From Cepaea nemoralis (taxonomy: Eukaryota > Mollusca > Gastropoda > Stylommatophora > Helicidae), in the NCBI GenBank assembly GCA_014155875.1, contig JACEFZ010011691.1, forward strand, positions 732,501-796,500: DNA of 64,000 nt, written 5' to 3'. The notes under the pieces are model-generated. The model saw only the letters and a list, made by a program, of their open reading frames with translations, was not told the origin of the DNA and did not search any database. This document shows, piece after piece, positions 1-10,067 of the stretch (positions are counted from its first letter, which is position 1; the number at the start of each line of letters is the position of its first letter). The position numbers were made by a program, and so were the translations under genes.

Positions 1-430
1 CCTGAATTTTTTTGTGGTCTTTGTCAGGCTTCGGCAAAGGAATCAGATAGCTGTGTAACCATTCCTCCTTGATGCTAGCACTCCCTATACTGTTGTTGTA
101 CATGTCTGCTAGTTTCTCTAGCTCATTGTCGGTACACCTATTTATGTCGTCGTATCTTATGCCATCAGGCCCTGGAGCGCTGTTTTCTGATCGTCGAAGT
201 ACAGCCTTGATTTCTTTCACTGTCACTGTGTCTTCATCCGAAGTGTTCTGGGCCTTGCATCTGTCTGAGGTGACCTCCTTGGCCAGATTTCGGCCTCCCA
301 TGTCTGTCTGGTTGCTCTGCTCTAGATAGCGTTCAAAGAGGGCTTTGCCCTTGTCCTCGTCAGTCCTCTGCCAGATGAGGTCAGCACCTTGGAAGTCAGA
401 AATGCTCTTATTCTTGACTACGCCACTCAT
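1..430 (-). mobile_element. LINE reverse-transcriptase fragment, cut by the left window edge
   Basis: Reading the minus strand from an ATG at 430 gives an uninterrupted frame of about 143 residues that leaves the window at position 1. It contains the RT motif SAPGPDGIRYDD (fingers region) and, at the edge, LIPLPKPDKDH, which precedes the 'YRPI' block in jockey/CR1/I-type LINEs. The catalytic palm (YADD) would lie outside the window. The frame is open, so this copy may be fairly young. The clade is not determined. The endonuclease expected upstream is absent: position 431 onward is AT-rich sequence belonging to another repeat, so the element is 5'-truncated here or interrupted. Confidence 0.8.
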
Positions 431-512
431 GCTTTTATAATAAATAATAATTAATTATAACTTATTTACTCTCTGAACTAATTCCTTCCACTAATATGTA
501 TATTATATATTT

Positions 513-549
513 AAAAAAAAAAAACAACAACAACAACAACAACAACAAT
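513..549. repeat. A-run and (AAC)n microsatellite
   Basis: A run of about 12 A followed by about eight AAC units, ending where the piggyBac-derived sequence begins. On the other strand the GTT units follow directly from the GGTTATTG of the transposase reading frame, so the tract probably grew from that seed. Confidence 0.9.
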
Positions 550-550
550 A

Positions 551-872
551 ACCTAGCTTGATCTGAAGTAATTCTACGAGTTCGCATACTCGTGGGCGTT
601 TCCATTGTGAAAAATCAAAACAAACAAATTAACGCTACTTAAAAACAGAAAAATTCACAAAATTCCAATGTTGGCAAATGTTTTATTGCACAAGGATGAT
701 GTAGCTATGTTCCGGCTGTGGGATTTTTCAGTTTACTGTAACTTAAAATTCCGAAACTGAGCAGAAATGTATCAAATAAACCACTGATCATTCTGTGTCG
801 ATAGAAATACCAATTGCCACGAGAGTCCGTCCATTGCGGCACTCCATCTGCCCCTGGTAGTGAAAGAGTTAA
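551..872 (-). mobile_element. piggyBac-like element, 5' end only
   Basis: On the minus strand this starts with TTAACTCTTTCACTACCA, which fits the TTAA target plus CYCTTT-type terminus of piggyBac elements. It then follows the 5' leader and first codons (METPTSMR...) of the larger piggyBac relic at 48498-51617. The match stops abruptly at GATCAAGCTAGGTTATTG, which passes into a (GTT)n tract. The transposase domain is absent, so it is a non-coding remnant. The clean TTAA edge at 869-872 marks a real element end. Confidence 0.7.
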
Positions 873-1162
873 TAATGCTAGAATTAGTACAATGTTTGTG
901 CAATGCGGTTTGTCAACAAGGGATAACGCAAAGCTAGCCAGATGTGGCATTAAACATCGCTAAAGTACATAACTTAAGTATCAAAAATTAAGTATTCACC
1001 CGCGGAAACGAAACCCAAGTTATTCAGTAGACGATTAGAGTTAAGATGTACAGTAATTATGTGTATAGCTTCGGAACTAGCATATTTTGTTTATATAATA
1101 TACATATTAGTCGAAGGAATTAGTTCAGAGAGTAAATAAGGTATAATTAATTATTATTTATT

Positions 1163-1382
1163 AATATTTATCTTGCCCATAGTCAGATTACTACCACGTG
1201 GTCCAGTATGGTCCACTTAACAAAGTCAAACCCTGGGGGAATTCTCCAACCCAATATCGTCCTTGTGTATAGTGAAAGTAATCTTAAACCTAGCTAATAA
1301 ATCTTCTGGATAATTAATTGTTTTAATAAATATAAGGAAGATTATTGCTAGTAGTACAACTCATAACTCTGGAAGTGAACTT
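1163..1382. other. Unassigned AT-rich spacer
   Basis: No reading frame, repeat unit or RNA-like fold was recognised between the inverted-repeat segment and the satellite dimer. Confidence 0.5.
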
Positions 1383-1557
1383 GTGGTGTTTCATAGATTT
1401 AATGGTTTAATCATGTACATCGTGACGTTATAGTTGTGGTGTGTGATTTCATTTCATTCTATTTAATTCATCAAATAATATGTGCTGTTAAATCATCGTA
1501 TGGAGTGTAGTTTGTTTATTTCCATACTTGGAAAACGACGTGTGGTTTCATAGATTT
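1383..1557 (+). repeat. Satellite dimer, left part (about 160-bp unit)
   Basis: The unit starting near 1383 (GTTTCATAGATTTAATGG...) is about 160 bp long. A second unit begins at 1543 but is broken after TTTCATAGATTT by the LINE at 1558-5496; it resumes at 5511 and runs to about 5660. The two units match clearly along their length but are diverged. Together they are an old tandem dimer that served as the LINE target. Confidence 0.75.
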
Positions 1558-4500
1558 TTTCATTGGCACCTTTCCGTCTTAACAGACGATAGTTTGGTAC
1601 ATTGTGCTTCAAAAAGGCTTATTAACTACGACCCATGGCGGTGGCGAGTGTGGCTGGTAAGGCCAATTCTTGTTGCAAATGTTTGCCCACAGTAGATGCA
1701 TGTGAAAACATGGTCATTTCCACCATTGTGCACCATCTTACGTCTCTCACGCTCTGTGTGTACTTTATCTGCAATCATTTTCTCCTTTGTCTTTATTCCA
1801 TTTCTGATAGTTGCCCTCCATGCAACACGTTCAGCGGCGACTTGCTCCCAATGTGCATTATCAATGCCTGTATCAATCATGTCCCGCTTACACACATCTT
1901 TGTATCGTAGTAGAGGCCGACCCTGAGATCTCCTACCCGTCTGTAATTCACCAAAAAAGATGTCCTTTGGTATTCTACCATCATCCATCCTCCTAACATG
2001 TCCTATCCATCTAAGTCTACGAAGACTGAGCATGGAATACACCGTCACACAACCTGATCTTTCCAATACTTCAGTATTTGTGATTTTGCCTTGCCACTTA
2101 GTACCAAGTATTCTTCGCAGACACCGCATATGAAAGCTGTTTAAACGGTTCTCTTGGCGTGAGTAAGTTGTCCAGGTTTCACTGCCATAAAGAAGAGTAC
2201 TAAGGACACAGGCTTGGTAGACGAGGACTTTTGTTTTGGCAGTAAGCTTCCTGTTCTCCCAGACTCTTTTTGCTAACATGTTCATTGTTGTTGCTGCCTT
2301 GCCAATCCTGATGTTGATTTCCTGATCGAGGGATAATTTGCTATTTACCTTTGTTTCTGGATATGTAAAATGGTCTACTATCTCCAGTTCGGCGTCGTCA
2401 ATAATGATTGATGGTACCCCATGTGCACCTGGTGACATAATCTGTGTCTTCTTTTTGTTAATTGTTAAACCAAATTCAGAACAAGCATTGGAGAATGCAG
2501 ATAGTAGATGTTGTAATTCTTCCTCAGAGTGGGTCGTAATCGCAGCATCATCCGCAAAAAGCAACTCTCTGATTAGTACCCTCCTAATTTTGGTCTTGGC
2601 CTTCAATCTCTGAGCATTATAGAGGCCACCATCTGAGCGTGAGTGAATGTATATACCGGCATCCTGATCACGAAAGGCATATTTCAGTAGAAGTGAAAAG
2701 TATATCCCAAAGAGGGTGGGGGATAGTACACAACCTTGCTTAACTCCACTCTTGATTTCAAACTCTTCTGAAGTTGAGCCATCAAACTTGATTATACCCT
2801 TCATGCCTGTGTGGAACGATTCCACAATGGACAGAAGAGTTGGTGGGCAGCCAATCTTCTTTAGTGCTTTGAACAGACCCTCACGACTGACCAAATCGAA
2901 TGCCTTTGTGAGGTCGATGAAGGCAATAAACAGTGGCTGATTTTGTTCCCGGCATTTTTCTTGCATCTGTCGCAATGAGAATATCATATCAATGGTAGAC
3001 CGGTTCTGACGGAAGCCGCACTGTGATTCGGGGTAGACTTGATCTCCCAGGACTTGAAGTCTGCGCAGAACAATTCTGGCAAATACTTTCCCAACAATAC
3101 ACAGAAGTGAGATACCCCTATAGTTGTTACAGTCGCTCCGATCGCCCTTGTTCTTGTACAGCGTTATGATGTTTGAATCTTTGAAATCCTGTGGGACTTG
3201 TCCTTCTCGCCAGCATAGCTCTATTAGCTGGTGGATCTGTAGAGTGAGTGTGTCTTGCCCACTCCTGATTACCTCTATTGGAATCCCATCCTTACCTGGA
3301 GCCTTGCCAGACGCAAGTTCATTTATAGCACACTTAACTTCTGTTATGGTGGGAAGTGTGTCCAGGTGGTCAAGAGTTGGCAGGGCCTCTATGGCGTTGA
3401 GGGCATCATCCGCTAGCTTGGTCTCACTTGAGTAAAGCTCTAAATAGTGCTCGACCCATCTATCCATCTGCTGTTTCTTATCAGTGATGATTTCTCCAGT
3501 CAAGGTTTTCAGCGGTGCACTTCTTTTGATCATTGGACCACAGGCTTTCTTTATCCCTTCATACATGCTTCTGATGTTTCCCTTATCACTTGCGATTTGA
3601 ATGGACTCACATAACTTGATCCAATAGTCATTCGCACACTGCCTGGCAGCCTTTTGCACATCCTTCCTAGCTTGCTTCAGCTCACTCAGAGTGTTACGCG
3701 TTGGTCTTTCCTTGTTTCTTAAGAGAGCTATCTTCTTTTTATCAATCAAGGGCTGCAGTATCTGGCTGTTTGCCGCAAACCAGTCCTGCCTCTTATGATC
3801 CACAGTGCCGTAAACCCCTACCGCTGTTTTATAAATAGTTTCCTTAAGTTTACTCCATTTATCATTTACTATACAATTTTCTGATGTATCAGTGAAAGCG
3901 TCTTCAAGTTGCTGTTGAAATTCAAAGCACTTTCCAGGATCGTGAGTGTTAATAATATTAATCCTGGGGCTAGATTTGTGTTTAGCTGTGTAGATTCTCT
4001 TTGGTCTCAGTCTAACCCTTGCAACAACCAAAGAATGATCTGTATCACAGTCAGCACTGTGGTAACTTCGAGTTAATGATGTATGGTTCAGATGTTGTCT
4101 CCGTGTGATAATGAAGTCCAGCTGATGCCAATGGCCGGATCTTGGATGTTTCCATGTGACCTTATGCAGCTCTTTTGTTTTAAAAAAGGAGTTTGTAATA
4201 CATAGGTCATTTCTAGTGCAATGCTCCAGCAGCCTTTGCCCATTATCATTCATGCGACCGATGTTGTATTTTCCAAGGCACACTGGCCATGAACTCGAGT
4301 CCTTGCCCACACGAGCATTGAAATCACCGAGCATATAAATGTAGTCGGATTTTGGAACTGCTTGATCACAGAGTCTAGCTGCTCATAGAACGTATCCTTC
4401 ACATCATCAGAGGAAGCGAGTGTCGGTGCATATGCAGTGATAATGGTGGCAAATCCACAAGAGGTTGCCAAGCGCAGGGATAATAATCTTTCATTACCTC

Positions 4501-5496
4501 CAGCTGGGATATCAATCATTCCCAGTAGCGAATTCTTCACTGCAAAGCCCACACCATGTTGCCTTTTTTCTGCCTGCCCTCTACCCTTCCAAAAAAAGGT
4601 GTAATTGTTTTCCCTGAGTGACCCTTCCTCAGCGAGGCGAGTCTCCTGCAGGCCAGCAATATCAATGTTAAGACGATTGAGTTCAGCATCAATCACAGCC
4701 GTTTTTCTCACATCGTCAATATTTGTCAAGTCAGTGGAAAATCCTGGACACATGGTTCTTACGTTCCAGGTTGCAAGCCGTAGCTTGAGGTTTCTATTAT
4801 TCTTTTTATTAGTACCTGGTGCATTGGTTTTACAGCCTGCGATTCAGATTTTGTCCTAGCCCCAAGCACCCATTGAAGCAGGCAGGCTGTGGCGGATCAG
4901 CACCCAATTGGCCGGGGGCTGCCCAGCTTGAGGCGGGCGGTAGCTGATCAGTGACACCTGTAGGTGTCTCCCACCGTCAGAGGCAACGCGTGGGGCCCCA
5001 TGTCTACGCTAATTGACAAGGACTTATAACCCGAAACAGTTGCCTCTCACTTTGATTCTGAGACCGGTTAAGACCAGGGATGGAGTTATTGCCTCTCCAT
5101 AGCCCAAAGCCTGGGCTAAAATAAAGAAACCATGTGTTGCCCATGCAGCATGATCCCTCTCTCGGACTGCCTAGTTCACTCCAGAGGAAAGGTAACATCT
5201 ATACATCTGGAACAAGACAAGCTGCAGAAGCTGCCGGATCAGCAAAGCAATGCTCTAACTGTCCGCCTGTCGGAGCTTCGATCCTAGACCAGCTGCCAAC
5301 CAAGGCTTAGGGCCTGGTCTGCCCTGCCATGACTATATTGTCATTGGGTTGCATTTCCTCGCACCAGGATACGGCTTGTACCCTCCCAATTGCGCTCTTC
5401 CGCCCGAAGCCGTAGGCACAATGTGGAGTGTCGGGTTTGGTAAGCGCCGCCCAACATTCGGCGCTGACAGAAAGCAGATAGTACCGTCTACTGTCA
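1558..5496 (-). mobile_element. LINE retrotransposon, apparently full length, 14-bp TSD
   Basis: The element is flanked by GGTTTCATAGATTT at 1544-1557 and again at 5497-5510. In element sense (minus) it has a 5' leader of about 650 bp (5496-4845), one long endonuclease/RT frame, and a short 3' UTR with GTCTGTTAAGACGGAAAGGTG, a GC hairpin-like tail common in CR1/L2-type ends. Length is about 3.9 kb. The frameshift noted in the CDS entry makes this copy defective. The leader region 5004-5198 shares sequence with 17485-17600. Confidence 0.85.
1626..4840 (-). pseudogene. LINE endonuclease-reverse transcriptase with C-terminal zinc finger (one frameshift)
   Basis: Translation on the minus strand begins with an apurinic-type endonuclease: ATWNVRTM near 4790, LQETR, YAPT, then LGDFNARVG near 4320 and HSADCDTDHSLV. 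The RT follows with GKAPGKDGIP, YRGISLL, GFRQNRSTIDMIF, FIDLTKAFD, GVKQGCVLSP and the catalytic LFADDAAI, then the tail block RRLRWIGHVRRMDDGRIPKD. The protein ends in a single C2H2 finger (CIYCGQTF...HTRHRH) just before the TAG at 1626. The endonuclease start and the remainder lie in different frames, with a one-base loss near 4360. From 4334 down to 1626 the frame is open for 902 codons. The zinc-finger tail is a feature of some LINE clades; I do not assign one. Confidence 0.85.
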
Positions 5497-5510
5497 GGTT
5501 TCATAGATTT

Positions 5511-5660
5511 AATGGTTTGTTAATGTAGATGGTGACGTCGTAGTTGTGGAGTATGAATTTATTTCATTCCATTGAAGTCATCCGATAATATGTACTGTTA
5601 ATTCATTATGTGAATTGTGGTTCATGTTTCCATGATTAATCATGACTTAGAATATATATA
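5511..5660 (+). repeat. Satellite dimer, right part
   Basis: This continues the second 160-bp unit interrupted by the LINE (AATGGTTTGTTAATGTAG...). It matches the first unit at about 1397-1540. Confidence 0.7.
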
Positions 5661-6884
5661 CTTTAGGACTGTAGTCTTTGACGTAGAGCGTTTAAGTGGT
5701 TATACATGTTTGATCTCATTATAAGCAGAGACAATAGAATATCATTTGTGTGCTGTTTTCATTATATCAGTGTGCTGTTGTAGATTTCAGTATAAAGAAT
5801 CAAAATATGTAAAATAAGATAGCACGTGATATTTAAAGTTATATGAGACATGTATAAATAGAACAGGGACACAAGTTAGATTCATGAACTTGTCTTGAAG
5901 GATTATTCACCCCTTTTCGCTGTCATTCGCAGAGCATACACCCTGATGACCTATAGCTGTAGTCACGACCGGGGACTGAGCTATGCACCACTCACATTGA
6001 TGCAGCAGAGAGTGGAGTCCATACCACTAACCAGTCAGCAACTTTCAGCTTACCATCCAGGAGGCCAAGGATAAACAGATAAGTGGCTGATAACCCGTTT
6101 GCCACTTCACAGCAATCACCAGTTTATGTCCGTTATTGGCTAATATATATTTCAATGATTTTAACACCCAATAGCTGATTAATGTACACTACTATAATAA
6201 TTTAGGTGTACCAGAGATTTGCGTGTATCTTATGTGTCCGTGAGTTTCCCATGGGTCTCACGTGGTATTCTTAGAATTAAACAGCTATGTTATATTTGTA
6301 ATTATAACTGCGTCTGTCATTATAGAATTAGATTAATAGCATCATCAGATTGTGTGACGAGTGAAAGAACTATATCTATAATTATAAATCTGTCTTATCT
6401 CCTGTTGTATGAGAGTGAATTAGACAATGGGGATCATTATTCATCCAGGCACGATAGTAGGAATCAATCGACATACTGTCTTCTGTTGTTAGTACAGTTG
6501 GTTGTTATAACTTTCCGCCTGGCACTGTTTAGAAGTAGTGATCCATTCTGGGATTTTGAAAATCATCATTCTAGAATTGCGAGCCTTTTGATCGCTTCTT
6601 CAACAGTGGTCAGACTCTCTATTCGTAGAAGTCTAATTTGTATCTACTGTGATCTCTTCTCCATCCTAGTAGTATACGTTACAGCCAGTCAGCCAAGACT
6701 GTTGCCTGTGGTGTGGCCACTGCCGTACACAAGTGGTATTCGTTGAGCCATACATGAGCTAGGTAAAGAGATGGGAACCAAATAGGATCCTGGTCTATCC
6801 CTTGGGATATGGCTGCCACTCACCGTGAAGTACTATCCCTCTCTTTTTACCCTACACCACCCTATAAAGATTGTGTAACTTTAA
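5661..6884. other. Unassigned 1.2-kb spacer
   Basis: The longest frame (6219-6746, plus, 175 codons) has no recognised domain and an odd composition rich in Ser, Leu, Ile and Arg. I do not call it a gene. No repeat family shared with the rest of the window was found here. Confidence 0.4.
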
Positions 6885-7398
6885 AAAAAAATAACAAGAA
6901 ATGAAAGAGGTGAGAAACTAATATTAATAGAATGGGCATCTATCAATGATATGATCAAGGGAAACATCTGATTTAAACACCATAAAAGAAGAATTAGCTG
7001 GCCGTAAAAGAAGACTTTACACATGGAAAAGCCCTGGTAAAAAAAATACTCAACCAAATTTGCTACATACTTATCAATAACAGATTTAGAAATGCGTAAA
7101 TTAATGTAGAAATTGCCTGGTTCTGACAGTAATAGTACTTTAATGACCATGTACCACTATGTAACCAAATAAAAGTAAGACTGAAGAGGGGAAAAAGTGG
7201 TTAAGAACATGAGACTTAATAAAGAGGTTCTGAAGATAGATAAAGAAATTCAAGAACAATACAGAGTAACTGTGGAAAATAGGCACAACACAATAGCCAA
7301 AATACAGGGTATAAATGTACAATGGGAAATGTTAACTGATTCAGTGCCATTGGATGATTAATTGCCTTAAGCTAACTCCCGTACGTGCCATGGGCTTT
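6885..7398 (+). mobile_element. RTE-type LINE, endonuclease C-terminal part (degenerate)
   Basis: In shifting frames the plus strand gives the block seen in other RTE/CFDP2-like endonucleases: NERG, DMIKG, KHHKRRLYTWKSPGK and NRFRNA. A closely related fragment lies at 52850-53035. It is broken by stops and indels. It is probably the upstream part of the LINE whose RT follows at 7954-8294 and 9332-10012, separated by the ribozyme element and the Helitron-like element. Confidence 0.65.
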
Positions 7399-7407
7399 TA
7401 TAAAGTA

Positions 7408-7944
7408 AATGCCCGTGGATATTTGTATTGACGTGGATAGGCCTTAGGTTCATACCGGAATACGATCAGCGTTGCCAGTAGTGGATTGTGCTCAATATTT
7501 AAATTTCAAATCCCGAAGCAACCAAATAATCAATTTGATTATTGCTCACTGGATTTTAGGAGTCCTGGTGTTCCTTGCCAGTGAGAAGTCCTGATCGTTC
7601 GGGTCCACATCGATTGACGGACGTCAGTCGCGGCGATTGGGCAATCTTGAGCATAGCCTACGATGGGTAACGTTGTGATATTCTGTTATGATAATTTGGC
7701 GTGTCCAGCGTGTGCCGCGTGGTTACACACCCGCTTCACACGCCAGTGATCCGGGGCTTGTTTCCGGATCCGGTTAGGGATATGCACTACTGACGAGCTC
7801 AAACGAGAGCGAAACTCGAGTATATTGCTTCCATATTGACGTGGATAGGCCTTGGGTTCATACCGGAATATGATCAGCGTTGCCAGTAGTGGGTTGTGCT
7901 CAATATTTAAATTTCAAATCCTGAAGCAACCAAATAATCAATTA
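7408..7944 (+). mobile_element. Hammerhead-ribozyme repeat element (retrozyme / Penelope terminal-repeat-like)
   Basis: A 110-bp direct repeat (7426-7535 and 7834-7943, only about four mismatches) is spaced exactly 408 bp apart. A complete hammerhead motif lies just before the second copy. The element is flanked by TATAAAGTA at 7399-7407 and 7945-7953, a likely 9-bp TSD. The first repeat lacks the upstream ribozyme and the first about 12 nt of the unit, so this is a partial dimer of a 408-nt unit. Such units are known from Penelope-like elements and from animal retrozymes that yield circular RNAs. There is no coding frame. Confidence 0.8.
7778..7837 (+). ncRNA. Type I hammerhead ribozyme
   Basis: The core CUGACGA is at 7790-7796. 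Stem II GCUC/GAGC (7797-7800, 7807-7810) closes a six-base loop AAACGA. GAAA is at 7811-7814. A minimal stem III (A7814-U7821 and C7815-G7820) carries a UCGA loop. The cleavage triplet GUA ends at 7822. Stem I pairs 7788-7789 with 7823-7824 and 7784-7786 with 7826-7828, then 7780-7783 with 7833-7836 across a UUCC bulge at 7829-7832. All invariant core bases are present. The very short stem III is typical of Penelope and retrozyme hammerheads, which often act as dimers. Confidence 0.85.
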
Positions 7945-7953
7945 TATAAAGTA

Positions 7954-8294
7954 GTTTTTATTATGCAACTCCCTTTAATGTGATGTTTAATACAACATAT
8001 CTGCTACCATCTTAACAACTTTTAAGTCATAAACCATACCACTAGACTTCTACTTAGAATTATAATGAGAAGAACAAGAAAGAAAATAAACATGGACATT
8101 AGTAAAGAACAGTATTGATTTGTGAAAGGAGAGGGTACAAACAATGCAATATATACAATACAGACACTAATAGAATGATCAATAGAGACACATACATACA
8201 ATGATTATACTAATTCATTTCATAAAGTAAAACATAATGAACTATTTAAATTATTGTAAGATATCAACATTGATGGGACATATTAACAAATTAA
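7954..8294 (+). mobile_element. RTE-type LINE, RT middle part (degenerate)
   Basis: After a short satellite-like stretch (7967-8030), the plus strand resembles FVKGEGTNNAIYTIQTLIE followed by a KVKHNELFKLL block. This corresponds to the RT region between 'GF..GR.T.DAI' and 'D..KAFD' in RTE elements. It contains stops and is cut at 8294 by the Helitron-like insertion. The RT resumes at 9332. Confidence 0.65.
7967..8030 (+). repeat. Stray copy of the piggyBac-associated tandem repeat
   Basis: CAACTCCCTTTAATGTGATG... TAATACAACATATCTGCTACC matches the corresponding stretch in each of the four tandem units at 50010-51600. Confidence 0.55.
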
Positions 8295-9331
8295 TCTATA
8301 TATATATAAAAGAGGATATATGTATTTAGGGATGTATTTGATGCGTTCGATAACGGTCCATCCGATTGAGATGACATTTTCTACATGTTTTCTTTTCATT
8401 CCCGTGCAGCCAACTGTCATTGTTTGTTAGTGTACAATCAGCTATTTACTTACTAACATTTACTATTTCCTTTTTCATTATCATTTATATATAGCGAGGG
8501 GACTTAACTTAAGAAAAGTTATTTCAAGGGGCGTAACTTTTAATAGCATTGCTATATATTTTATATATAGATTGTTGCATTGTTTTCAAAGATTTATAAA
8601 ACTCTTTGTCTACAGTTATTTACAGGCATATGAGTTATAATAAATAATGATATAATCTTTAAGGCATTTTCAAAGTTTTCATAAAAATAATGCATCTATT
8701 TAAATAGTGAAAATTTTCTAACTCATCTTTTTATGTTTAAAGAAGTTATCTACAGTCATGTAGGTGATTAAAAACAGTTTTCATTAAAAATAATGGATGG
8801 TGTGTGGAAGGACATTCTTAAGTTACTTTTTTTTTGTTATACGAATTTAATGAGACGCTCCCCGCCAGGAGCTGGGCGAAGCCGCGCCGGGTCAGATAGA
8901 TAGATAGACAGACAGATAGTTGGGAACGGGAGCTTATATGACTACTTATATGAATTAAATTAGATGCTCCCCACCAGAGGCTGGGAGAAGCCGGGCCGGG
9001 TCAGACAGACAGACAGACAGTGGGGAACGGGAGCTTATATGACTACTTATATGAATTAAATGAGATGCTCCCCACCAGGGACTGGGTGAAGCCGGGCCGG
9101 GTCAGATAGACAGACAGACAGATAGTCGGGAACGGGAACGGGAGCTTATATGACTACTTATATGAATTAAATGAGATGCTCCCCACCAGGGACTGGGTGA
9201 AGCCGGGCCGGGTCAGATAGACAGACAGACAGATAGTCGGGAACGGGAACGGGAGCTTATATGACTACTTATATGAATTAAATGAGATGCTCCCCACCAG
9301 GGACTGGGCGAAGCCGGGCCGGGTCAGCTAG
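8295..9331 (+). mobile_element. Helitron-like non-autonomous element
   Basis: The element begins TCTATATATATATAAAA after an A and ends GGGTCAGCTAG before a T. This fits Helitron rules: 5' TC, 3' CTRR, insertion between A and T. The LINE RT reading on both sides supports a clean insertion. There is no Rep/helicase coding. Its last 480 bp consist of five tandem end-like units (8851-9331). Confidence 0.65.
8851..9331 (+). repeat. Five tandem Helitron-end-like units with GATA/GACA tracts
   Basis: Units start at 8851, 8960, 9061, 9172 and 9283 (spacing 101-111 bp). Each contains GATGCTCCCCACCAGGGAC... and GCCGGGCCGGGTCAG, and all but the last continue into a short (GATA/GACA)n tract. The last ends in CTAG. 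Confidence 0.85.
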
Positions 9332-10012
9332 TAAATAAATTTTTTAAAAATATATTTACTGGAACAAAGTAGTGTAGCAGCAAATAAAATGGGAAATAAA
9401 GAGGGCAATTATAAACAAATAAAGCTAAGAGTACGACAGGGATGTGTCTTGTCACCTGATCTCTTCTCCTCTTTAGCGAAGTAATAATGAGAGAGATCAA
9501 AGAATAGCTGGGAATATTAATCTAGGGTCATAATATAAACAAAATACGCTATGTAGATGACACAATATCGGTGGCTGATAATGCAAAAGATCTACCACAA
9601 TTTTGGACATCGTAGTAACAGAGAATCAAAATAAGGACTCTTCTTGAATATAAAAAAAAACCCACACACGCACAGTCACAATGGTGATATCATAGAAAAA
9701 AAGGTAACACCCAGATGTGAAATGGGAATATAAGGAACATTTAACCAAGTGGATAATATTAAATATCTACGGGCATTTATAATATCAAATGGAAGCTTCA
9801 GAACAGTGGTTAAGATTAGAATAAGGCAAGCAAACGCCGCATTTCAGAAAATGAAGAGTATCTTACATAATAAGTCAGTATCATTGAACGTAAATAAGAG
9901 AGTGCTAAAATGCTATATAGAACCAGTGTTACTGTATGGCAGTGAATCTTGGAATGTAAATGAACAAATTAGGAAGAACCTGGAAGCAACATGCAGGTGT
10001 TTTAGTAATTGA
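9332..10012 (+). mobile_element. RTE-type LINE, RT palm to thumb (degenerate)
   Basis: Plus-strand frames show VRQGCVLSPDLF near 9430, then RYVDDTISVAD near 9540 (catalytic YADD changed to YVDD) and, from 9749, an open frame with YLRAFIISNG, ANAAFQKMKSIL and IEPVLLYGSESW. This is the 'YLG..I...G' to 'VLLYGSETW' tail of RTE-type reverse transcriptases. Stops and frameshifts separate the blocks. The maturation block beyond LYGSE is truncated at about 10010. Confidence 0.75.
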
Positions 10013-10067
10013 TCTTAGCTGATGATGTTAACCTTTGTAGAAAGAGTATTTTTGTGTATATATCCTA

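Larger units (their letters stand above)
439..1162. repeat. Segment bounded by 71-bp inverted repeats
   Basis: Positions 439-509 and 1092-1162 are reverse complements with only two or three differences (shared core CTCTCTGAACTAATTCCTTC). They enclose about 580 bp, which includes an A-run, an (AAC)n tract at 524-549 and a piggyBac 5' fragment at 551-872. The arrangement could be a MITE carrying a captured fragment, or an inverted duplication produced at a break. No flanking target duplication was recognised. Confidence 0.7.

Noticed and set aside
705..950. 81-codon minus frame partly conserved at 48475-48663 (FYRHRMISGLFDTF)
   Set aside because: Both lie in the 5' leader of the piggyBac element; similarity is explained by common descent of the leader DNA. 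The frame extends through the element end, so it is not a conserved protein.
6219..6746. 175-codon plus frame
   Set aside because: No homology pattern, compositional bias typical of AT-rich spacer, no splice sites or conserved copy in the window.
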